From: Paenibacillus_D sp047238105
Lineage (GTDB): Bacteria; Bacillota; Bacilli; Paenibacillales; Paenibacillaceae
Length of the DNA: 64,000 bases
NCBI RefSeq assembly: GCF_047238105.1
Contig: NZ_JBDFMD010000001.1
Span: 3,596,001-3,660,000, forward strand
Reading direction: 5' to 3'
Positions 1 to 6,266 of this stretch are shown here, piece by piece. A model generated the notes under the pieces. The model saw only the letters and a program-made list of their open reading frames with translations. It searched no databases and had not been told where the DNA came from. The translations under genes were made by a program, and so were the position numbers. The stretch's first letter is position 1. Every line of letters starts with the position of its first letter.

Positions 1-2573
1 GTCAGGTTCTCTGCGGAAGCGCCCAGATTGTTGATGGTGTGCTCCAGACGATTCTGGAATGCCCCCAGCTTGGAACGCTCATTGGAGACCGAACGGATCG
101 CATTGTCCATCACTTCGATCGCAGCGGTTGCTTTCTCCGATGTCGTAACATCCAGACTATACTCCACGCCCGTGTTGTTCGTTCCGTTGGTTACGGCTTG
201 AAAAGCGGAGAACGCTGCGCCAGCAACAGATCCCTGTGCGGCACCTGCGCTTATACCGGAGATGCCCAGGGCCAGCGAGCGCATGTCGCCGATGTCCACC
301 GTCAGCGTTTGTCCGTTATTGGCGCCGATCTGCATCTTCAGTCCTTGATCCACAGCGTCAGAGCCTACTGTCGATTGAGCTCCCTCGGAAGCAGTCAACT
401 TTAACGTTTTGGCAAGCTCGTCCGCACCGATGGATACCGTTCCTTCAGCACCCTGTGTTCCGGTCGAAATGACGAATTTGCCATCTGCCAGGCTTACCGT
501 TGCATTGGCCAGAGCAGGGTCAGCCGCACGAATCTGGGTCTGCAAGTCGGAAGCCAGACCGCCTGCAGTATAGTTGCCCACTGCCAGTTCAATATTCACT
601 TCAATGCCGTCGATGGATAACGTGCCGGTATGGTTGGCATTCTGTCCCTGCGCGACCTCTGCCGAGCCGAGGCCAAGCGCAGCCGATGCACTTCCTGTAA
701 TCGCGCCGATTGTGCTGTCACTGCCTGTCAGATTGTTGGTGATGACCAGCTTGTTGTCGGACGTGAAGGATGCCTCGGCATTGCCTAAGCCAAATGCAGT
801 GTCCAGCTTGCTGTTCAGATCGGTCAGGAAGCTCGTACGATCGTTGACGTCCGTGAAGTCATAGTTGCCATCTGCGAGGGTCACACTCTTCGTCACGCCA
901 CCGACTGTGACGGACAGTTGATTGTTACCCGACCCTGCTGTGCCAGTTGTGAACGAAGTTCCAACTAATGCAGCTGCGCCGCCTGTTCCAACAACCGCGA
1001 ACTCGTCTGCAGCATCCGCCGTTGAGAACACAATATTGTTATCGGCATCGAAGCCAACCGACACGCTTGCGAATGCGCCGCCCAGCGCTTGGATTTTGGT
1101 CTCGATATCATCAATGAAATCCTGCGCACTCAAGCCGCCAAGTGCATCCGAATAATCTTGCGTGGCCAGGCTGATGGTCTGCTCCACACCGTTCAAGGAG
1201 ACCGTCAGCAGATTGTTCTGGCTGCCTTGCTCATAAGCTGCACTAGTCAAGCCGAGTTCAGACGCCGCCGAGCCCGTAATATTGGTGATGGTGCTGGCTA
1301 CGCCTTCTACATTGTTGGTCAGTACCAGTCTGTTCGTGCTGGCATCGAAGGAAGCCACGACATTGCCATTGCCGAATGTACTGTCCAACTGCGTATTCAG
1401 GTCCGCCAGGAAGCTGTTGCGTCCGGCTGCATTTGCCATATCATACGTATCGGCAGTCAAGCTGATCGTCTGAGTATTGCCACCAACCGTCAGCGTAAGT
1501 TCATTGTTCGGCGTGTCCGCTCCAGCCACCAGGTCGGAACCGTCACCGGCTGTAGATAGATGGGTGAGGGCATTGCCGCCGACTAAGGCGAAGCTGTCAC
1601 CTGCATCAGCCGTTTTGAAGACGAGCTCGCCATCACCGTTGAAATTGACCGTCACATTGGCAAAGTCCCCGCCCAGCGCTTGAATCTTGGCTTGCAGATC
1701 GTCTCTGAAATCAGCTGCCGTGGTACCTGCGCCACTGTTATCATAATCGACTACAGCCAATGAAATCGAGGCGGAGACCCCGTTCAGGCTGATCGTAAGC
1801 TCGTTGTCATTTGCAGTAACATCTGGACCTGCGGCAGTCGTGTAAGCTCTCGAAGAAGTAATTGTCGCGCCTTCGGTGGAGGCGTCGACAATGGTGAAGG
1901 CTCCGCCAAGCGTAGAGGCATCTACCGTGCCCGTCGCCGTTGCAGAAGTGGCTTCAATGTTTGGACCGCTGCCCGCATCGGAAGGATTGCTATAAGACAC
2001 ATTACCGGTTACGGTACCGCCGCCAATTGCAGAGATGTTGACACTGCCAAGCGCAGAGCCTGTGGCGGTTGCAACAGTATCTGCTGCTGTAATCGAGATG
2101 TTGCCGGAGACGGCTCCGCCAGTAACGTTAGCCGTTTTCGCTGTCTCCACGTTGAGCTCACCTTTTAGGAGGCTCTTGGTGTTAAACTCGGTTGTATTGC
2201 CGATCCGGTTGATCTCGGAGGTCAGCTGGTTGACTTCCTCCTGAATCGCCTGACGATCTTCCGTGGAGTTCGTGCCGTTCGCCGATTGCGCAGCCAGCTC
2301 GCGCATACGCTGCAGAATGCTGTGCGTCTCGCTGAGTGCTCCCTCAGCCGTTTGGATCAGTGAGATGGCGTCCTGCGAGTTGCGGGTAGCCTGCTCCAAG
2401 CCGCGGATTTGCCCCCGCATCTTTTCGGAAATCGCCAGACCGGCCGCATCGTCGCCGGCACGGTTAATCCGCAGACCGGAAGACAGCTTCTCCAAGGATT
2501 TGCTTGTGCCCACGTTGTTCGTTGCCAGCTGCCGGTGCGTGTTCAATGCCGCGATGTTGTGATTGATTCTCAT
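1..2573 (-). CDS. hag: Flagellin, very large, modular; 3' end outside the window
   Basis: Structural subunit of the flagellar filament. The N-terminus MRINHNIAALNTHRQL, the LSSGLRINRAGDDAAGLAI motif and the visible start of the C-terminal helix domain (NERSKLGAFQNRLEHTINNL) are diagnostic of flagellin. The ATG at 2573 follows GGAGG with 8 bases between. About 857 codons are visible and the last 40-50 residues lie beyond position 1, so the protein is about 900 residues against 270-500 for common Gram-positive flagellins. The extra length is in the middle: about five diverged copies of a 95-100 residue unit, alternating two types (about 1811-1510, 1509-1219, 1218-928, 927-643, 642-430). They begin with LT-SLNGV or LTVTVGG and include D(D/L)LQ/N-K/QL-A helices, resembling the flagellin hook-IN motif. 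The gene lies 192 bp downstream of csrA on the same strand and is probably co-transcribed with it. Confidence 0.97.
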   Translation of the reverse strand, partial: MRINHNIAALNTHRQLATNNVGTSKSLEKLSSGLRINRAGDDAAGLAISEKMRGQIRGLEQATRNSQDAISLIQTAEGALSETHSILQRMRELAAQSANGTNSTEDRQAIQEEVNQLTSEINRIGNTTEFNTKSLLKGELNVETAKTANVTGGAVSGNISITAADTVATATGSALGSVNISAIGGGTVTGNVSYSNPSDAGSGPNIEATSATATGTVDASTLGGAFTIVDASTEGATITSSRAYTTAAGPDVTANDNELTISLNGVSASISLAVVDYDNSGAGTTAADFRDDLQAKIQALGGDFANVTVNFNGDGELVFKTADAGDSFALVGGNALTHLSTAGDGSDLVAGADTPNNELTLTVGGNTQTISLTADTYDMANAAGRNSFLADLNTQLDSTFGNGNVVASFDASTNRLVLTNNVEGVASTITNITGSAASELGLTSAAYEQGSQNNLLTVSLNGVEQTISLATQDYSDALGGLSAQDFIDDIETKIQALGGAFASVSVGFDADNNIVFSTADAADEFAVVGTGGAAALVGTSFTTGTAGSGNNQLSVTVGGVTKSVTLADGNYDFTDVNDRTSFLTDLNSKLDTAFGLGNAEASFTSDNKLVITNNLTGSDSTIGAITGSASAALGLGSAEVAQGQNANHTGTLSIDGIEVNIELAVGNYTAGGLASDLQTQIRAADPALANATVSLADGKFVISTGTQGAEGTVSIGADELAKTLKLTASEGAQSTVGSDAVDQGLKMQIGANNGQTLTVDIGDMRSLALGISGISAGAAQGSVAGAAFSAFQAVTNGTNNTGVEYSLDVTTSEKATAAIEVMDNAIRSVSNERSKLGAFQNRLEHTINNLGASAENL

Positions 2574-2580
2574 CTTTCTC

Positions 2581-2626
2581 TACCTCCGTGTGGTGTGGTT
2601 CAGGCTGCCTCTCCATTTGCAACCTG
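2581..2626 (-). promoter_or_regulatory. Putative CsrA-binding sites in the flagellin leader
   Basis: On the minus strand an 8-bp stem (CAGGTTGC with GCAGCCTG, one G-U pair, 2601-2626) presents the loop AAATGGAGAG, a GGA in a hairpin loop. A second GGA at 2582-2586 is part of the Shine-Dalgarno sequence CACGGAGG of the flagellin gene. In Bacillus subtilis CsrA represses hag by binding two GGA sites, one covering the ribosome site. The layout here is the same, so CsrA repression of this flagellin is a reasonable inference, not shown. Confidence 0.55.
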
Positions 2627-2765
2627 TGTGAAGCCCGTGCGTCGAGCCTGCCGTGCCGATCTTTCGAGTCGCGCGCTGATCGATAGACGGTCAAAGCGAG
2701 GCGTTTCGCGGTTCTTCCCTGAACTACACCACTCGTCCTTAAGTGGCAGAGATCTTTTTAAAACG

Positions 2766-2948
2766 TTATTCCATACCGCAGTCTTGTGTACCGCTGCCTC
2801 GGCCAGCCAACTCGCCGCGGACGATCGGGATGTGTCTCGGGGCATCGATGGCCAGGCGCAGATGGCCCTCATCGCTCTTGATCACCTTCACCATAATGTT
2901 GTTGTCGATCATGATATATTCTCCCGGCTTTCTCCCTAGTACGAGCAT
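2766..2948 (-). CDS. csrA: Carbon storage regulator / translational repressor CsrA
   Basis: RNA-binding translational regulator of 60 residues (usually 60-75). It opens with MLVLGRKPGE (MLVLSRK-GE in most homologues, so Ser5 is Gly here). It keeps Arg6 and the APRHIPIVR segment with Arg44, the two arginines that contact GGA in RNA. The tail after Arg44 (GELAGRGSGTQD...) is unusual, lacking the typical helix-forming KEIY-EI sequence. The start follows TTAGGGAG. Flagellin is the next gene on the same strand, which fits the known CsrA-hag relationship. The antagonist fliW, often adjacent, is not in this window upstream of csrA. Confidence 0.93.
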   Translation of the reverse strand: MLVLGRKPGEYIMIDNNIMVKVIKSDEGHLRLAIDAPRHIPIVRGELAGRGSGTQDCGME

Positions 2949-3190
2949 GGGCTCATCTCCCTAATCTTGGTTGGTAAAATGGGTACAAAAAATGAGCAAA
3001 CACATCGCAGCCTTCTTCGTCCTGAAGAGTAACGGCGATTGGTTTGCTCATCCCTAAGCCTGATATGGTTGTGGTGATCGTACCTGAGCGCACAGCAAAA
3101 AGACGAGTAGCGCGCATGGCGAAGAAGACCGTAATCGTCCCTGAACACCCATGCGCTTCTACTCGTCCATGAGGAAGCGTATATCCATTT
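2949..3190 (-). promoter_or_regulatory. Structured 5' leader of csrA with two terminator-like hairpins
   Basis: About 240 nt separate the sigma-D promoter from csrA. The RNA contains two long hairpins, each followed by a T run. Hairpin 1 (3102-3167) pairs GACGAGTAG..GCGCATGG with CCATGCGC..CTACTCGTC, then TTTTT at 3101-3097. Hairpin 2 (2992-3051) pairs ATGAGCAAAC..ATCGC with GCGAT..GTTTGCTCAT, then TTTTTT. Inside hairpin 2 a small stem TCTTC/GAAGA exposes the loop AGGAC. Several further GGA motifs lie in the leader (TTAGGGATG, CAGGGACG, ATGGACG). It may be an attenuator or a CsrA autoregulatory target. Hairpin 1 could equally end the upstream deaminase transcript. Confidence 0.6.
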
Positions 3191-3197
3191 TTCTTAT

Positions 3198-3224
3198 ATA
3201 TCGGCAGGACGGTTCATTTGTTTA
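3198..3224 (-). promoter_or_regulatory. Sigma-D (flagellar) promoter for csrA-hag
   Basis: The minus strand reads TAAA (3224-3221), 15 bases, then GCCGATAT (3205-3198). This matches exactly the Gram-positive sigma-D/sigma-28 consensus TAAA-N15-GCCGATAT. It points towards csrA and flagellin and predicts a transcription start near 3190. Confidence 0.88.
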
Positions 3225-3257
3225 GGGCTTACAAAAAATAATTTTGCGCTACCGCGC

Positions 3258-3740
3258 TTAACGATTCTGGTCATGAAAACGCCGATGAAGCTCTCTCACC
3301 CGGTCGGCCAGCTCTGGCACGGGTCCGTCTACAGGAGTGTCACGTATGACGTCCTGGATCGGCAAACTGCGGACGCGGCCGGGAGCGACGCCCAGCTCGC
3401 CCAGCCACCTTGACAGCTGCTCCGAGGAACTGGCGTACACGATGCGCCCCAGGCCGGCCCAGCCATGCGCTGCAGCGCACATCGGACAGTGTTCTCCCGA
3501 GGTATACACGGTAGCCCGCTGCCGTTCTTCCGTTGTCATATGCTGAGCTGCCCATCGCGCCAGGGCGAACTCTGGATGCTGTGTATGGTCGCCGCCCGCG
3601 ACATGGTTGTGATCCTCCATTAGTATTTCTCCATCCGCCGAGACAAGAACAGAGCCGAACGGCTCGTCGCCGGTCTCCAGAGCTGCCTGAGCGAGCTCGA
3701 TACAGCGATTTAGGTGCATGCGATCGATGTCCCGAATCAT
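3258..3740 (-). CDS. Nucleoside / CMP-dCMP-type deaminase
   Basis: Zinc-dependent hydrolytic deaminase of the cytidine-deaminase fold, 160 residues. The zinc and catalytic motif is HPEFAL (usually H/C-A-E) around residue 55 and the second motif is CPMCAAAH around residue 84, giving His, Cys, Cys ligands and the catalytic Glu. PFGSVLV is the substrate-side motif typical of guanine deaminase and tRNA-adenosine deaminase relatives. The exact substrate cannot be told from motifs. GlyGluHis before CPMC, in place of the usual Glu-Pro, marks a divergent subgroup. ATG at 3740 follows GAGGAGGAAATACG. It stands alone, transcribed towards the csrA leader. Confidence 0.85.
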   Translation of the reverse strand: MIRDIDRMHLNRCIELAQAALETGDEPFGSVLVSADGEILMEDHNHVAGGDHTQHPEFALARWAAQHMTTEERQRATVYTSGEHCPMCAAAHGWAGLGRIVYASSSEQLSRWLGELGVAPGRVRSLPIQDVIRDTPVDGPVPELADRVRELHRRFHDQNR

Positions 3741-3861
3741 CGTATTTCCTCCTCGTATAGTATTCTTACCGGGTTACTCCTACTCTAACAGCAATTAGAT
3801 ATTTTAATCCACACCCAATAGTGTTAAAATAGGAAGAGTATATATTGATTCGGAGGGGTGT

Positions 3862-3978
3862 ATGATTCGTCTGCGCTCGGGCTTTGCTGTGGCGTTTTTA
3901 GCTGGAGCGCCTGCATCCTTTCTGCAAATCTTAGGATATAAGGATGGTAATCATGAGCAACAGACAACAGACAACTGA
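3862..3978 (+). CDS. Possible 38-residue leader peptide overlapping mqo
   Basis: A short reading frame starts with ATG behind the strong ribosome site CGGAGGGGTGT. It reads through a hydrophobic, arginine-containing stretch (MIRLRSGFAVAFLAGAPASF...) and stops at TGA 3976-3978, 26 bases into mqo in another frame. The ribosome site is better than that of mqo itself, which suggests translational coupling. No homologue is recognised. It could also be a chance reading frame. Confidence 0.4.
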   Translation: MIRLRSGFAVAFLAGAPASFLQILGYKDGNHEQQTTDN

Positions 3979-5461
3979 CGTGATCCTGATCGGCGCCGGC
4001 ATCATGAGTGCGACCCTGGGATCATTGTTGAAGGAACTCGCACCCGACTGGAGCATCACCGTACTGGAGAGAAGGTCGACAGCGGGCGAGGAGAGCTCTA
4101 ACGAATGGAACAACGCCGGCACCGGACATGCTTCCTTGTGCGAGCTGAACTACACGACCGAGAAACCGGACGGTTCGATAGATATTAGCAAGGCCGTCAA
4201 AGTCAATGAAGAATTCCGCGTATCGCAGCAGTTCTGGTCCTATCTCGTGCAGAAGAAGATGATCAAGAGCGCCCGCGATTTCATCGTGCCGCTGCCCCAT
4301 ATGAGCTTCGTGCAGGGCGAGAAGGATGTAGCTTTCCTCAAGAAGCGGTTCGAGACGATGTCGGCCAATCCGCTGTTCGCGGGCATGGAGTATTCGGACG
4401 ATCCTGCCAAGCTGGCGGAGTGGATCCCGCTTATCATGAAGGAACGCAACGTGAACAAGCCGATCGCAGCGACCAAGATCGATTCGGGGACGGACGTGAA
4501 CTTCGGTTCGTTGACCCGACTTTTGTTCAAGCATCTGCAACGGAAAAAGGTTGATCTGCAATATAACCGGAACGTCGATGACATCAAGCGGGCCAGCGAC
4601 GGCACATGGCAGTTGAAAGTACGCAACACGGAGAACGGCGCGGTCGAGCGCATGAATGCCAAGTTCGTCTTCATCGGCAGCGGCGGCGGCAGTCTGCATC
4701 TGCTCCAGAAGTCAGGCATCCCCGAGGGCAGGGCGATCGGCGGCTTCCCGGTTAGCGGCATCTTCCTGGTCTGCCGCAAGCCGGAGATCGTCGCCCAGCA
4801 TCATGCCAAGGTGTACGGCAAGGCGCCGGTCGGCGCACCGCCGATGTCGGTGCCTCATCTGGACACCCGCTTCATCGACGGCAAAGAGTCGCTGTTCTTC
4901 GGACCGTTCGCCGGCTTCTCGCCGAAGTTCCTGAAGTTCGGCTCGATGTTCGACCTGATCACCTCGGTCAAGGGGCATAACTTGATTACGATGACGTCGG
5001 CAGGCGTCAAGAACGTCCCGCTGACAACCTACCTGATCAAGCAGGTCATGCTCTCCAAGGAGAAGCGGATGGACGAGCTGCGGGAGTTCGTACCTGGCGC
5101 CAAGAGTGAGGATTGGGAGCTGCTGGTGGCCGGCCAGCGGGTGCAGATCATCAAAAATACGCCGGCAGGCAAGGGCACGCTGCAGTTCGGTACGGAGGTC
5201 ATCAGCGCATCCGATGGTTCCATCGCCGCTCTGTTGGGCGCATCCCCGGGCGCGTCGACGGCGGTATCCGTCATGCTGGAGGTTATCCAGAAGTGCTTCC
5301 CGAGCCAACTGCCGGAGTGGGAGCCAAAGATTCGCGAGATGATTCCATCTTATGGCATGAAGCTGGTGGCCGAGCCTGAGTTGATCCAAGAGCTGGACAC
5401 GAGCAATGTGCAGGTGCTCGGACTCGCGGGAAAGTCAGCAAAAGTTAAACAAACGGTATAG
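3953..5461 (+). CDS. mqo: Malate:quinone oxidoreductase
   Basis: Membrane-associated FAD enzyme that oxidises malate to oxaloacetate and passes electrons to quinone, bypassing NAD-linked malate dehydrogenase in the TCA cycle. The N-terminal Rossmann motif DVILIGAGIMSATLG, then ERR...SSNEWNNAGTGHA, is characteristic of Mqo. Further family signatures are GGGSLHLLQKSGIPE and FPVSG around residues 245-270. 502 residues, the usual length. The internal ATG at 3953 is preferred because AAGG is 8-9 bases upstream; ATG 3944 sits directly on that AAGG. Stop TAG at 5461 is followed closely by a terminator, so the gene is monocistronic apart from the possible leader peptide. Confidence 0.96.
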   Translation: MSNRQQTTDVILIGAGIMSATLGSLLKELAPDWSITVLERRSTAGEESSNEWNNAGTGHASLCELNYTTEKPDGSIDISKAVKVNEEFRVSQQFWSYLVQKKMIKSARDFIVPLPHMSFVQGEKDVAFLKKRFETMSANPLFAGMEYSDDPAKLAEWIPLIMKERNVNKPIAATKIDSGTDVNFGSLTRLLFKHLQRKKVDLQYNRNVDDIKRASDGTWQLKVRNTENGAVERMNAKFVFIGSGGGSLHLLQKSGIPEGRAIGGFPVSGIFLVCRKPEIVAQHHAKVYGKAPVGAPPMSVPHLDTRFIDGKESLFFGPFAGFSPKFLKFGSMFDLITSVKGHNLITMTSAGVKNVPLTTYLIKQVMLSKEKRMDELREFVPGAKSEDWELLVAGQRVQIIKNTPAGKGTLQFGTEVISASDGSIAALLGASPGASTAVSVMLEVIQKCFPSQLPEWEPKIREMIPSYGMKLVAEPELIQELDTSNVQVLGLAGKSAKVKQTV

Positions 5462-5471
5462 CACGGTATAG

Positions 5472-5513
5472 CAGCGGTCTCCATTCTGAATTCGGGATGA
5501 AGGCCGCTTTTTT
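5472..5513 (+). terminator. Rho-independent terminator of mqo
   Basis: AGCGGTC pairs with GGCCGCT (one G-U pair), followed by a run of seven T. Confidence 0.8.
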
Positions 5514-5529
5514 TAGTAGTTAATCGCTG

Positions 5530-5690
5530 TATTCACTGTCCACCAGGCCGGCCAACCTTCCAGCCCCCGCACCCTCGACCCACCAGCCCACAAGCGCACC
5601 AACCCCCTCTATCCACCAGACCTCTGCCCCTCCGACCCTCCAAGTCTTTGAGGTCACAAGCCCCCAAGCCCCCAAGCCCCCAAGCCCCAT
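5530..5690. repeat. C-rich low-complexity tract with G-quadruplex motif
   Basis: The plus strand is strongly C-rich with CCCCC and CCACC runs and very few G. At 5661-5688 four C runs (5, 5, 5 and 4 bases) are each separated by AAG. On the minus strand this is four G4-G5 runs with 3-base CTT loops, a textbook intramolecular G-quadruplex pattern. No coding potential is seen. Confidence 0.75.
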
Positions 5691-5744
5691 CTATCGGACT
5701 CAATAGGCGCTATCGCTGCAATTAGACTCGTTTTAGCGTCCTTA

Positions 5745-5871
5745 CGGACATACGATCCGCTATCTTTCTTCAAACCATAGGTTAGTCCAACATTTCGGCG
5801 ATATAACGGATCGTGTGTCCGCAAACCAGGCGAAACCAAGGATTTCGCTTAAATAACGCATCCTCTGTCCG
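5745..5871. repeat. Three copies of a 19-bp dispersed motif
   Basis: ATAACGGATCGTGTGTCCG (5803-5821), ATAACGCATCCTCTGTCCG (5853-5871) and, inverted, ATAGCGGATCGTATGTCCG (5763-5745). The flanks differ between copies. This looks like a short intergenic repeat family. Apart from these and the neighbouring repeats, 5690-6038 shows nothing that looks coding. Confidence 0.65.
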
Positions 5872-6038
5872 CTCGCATGCAGTGAACTGTACCGATGGAT
5901 CAACATAAGCGATAATCGCGCAGGCTGCTTCTCCTCAAAACCTTATGAAAGCATCCAATATGTTTCGGTTTGATACGTACCCCGGTCCGGGGGGCGCTGA
6001 TATAGTTGAGGATAGAGACGTTTTCCATCTTTGTGCGC

Positions 6039-6190
6039 GGAATGAAACTTGCTACGCCGCCAAAGGACGGCGTTAGCCGTTTCACCTTGAATTCTAAGAA
6101 TTTATATGTTGCACACATATATCAGCTTAGAATTCTCCGGAATGAAACTTGCTACGCCACCAAAGGACGGCGTTAGCCGTTTCACCTTGA
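6039..6190. repeat. Two direct copies of a hairpin-forming 52-bp element
   Basis: GGAATGAAAC...GCCGTTTCACCTTGA occurs at 6039-6090 and 6139-6190, exactly 100 bp apart, differing at one base (GCCGCC/GCCACC). Each can fold: TGAAAC pairs with GTTTCA outside and GCTACGCC with GGCGTTAGC inside. Between them ATTCTAAG (6091-6098) and CTTAGAAT (6126-6133) form another inverted repeat. The same ends recur at 45273-45357. Confidence 0.85.
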
Positions 6191-6266
6191 TCGGCGATTA
6201 TAGAAACCGTTTACCAGCTAAGATGGGGAGCTGCAATGAAAATCCAATCCGAAAGGTGACAAACTC

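Noticed and set aside
1..2562. Several plus-strand reading frames of 60-176 codons across the flagellin gene
   Set aside because: They are antisense to a clear flagellin, lack ribosome sites and have no recognisable motifs.
2936..3148. 70-codon minus-strand frame in the csrA leader
   Set aside because: It translates the hairpins, has no ribosome site and overlaps csrA out of frame.
5654..5839. 61-codon minus-strand frame ending in repeated GLGAWGLGG
   Set aside because: It is a translation of the C-rich and dispersed-repeat DNA, with no ribosome site.
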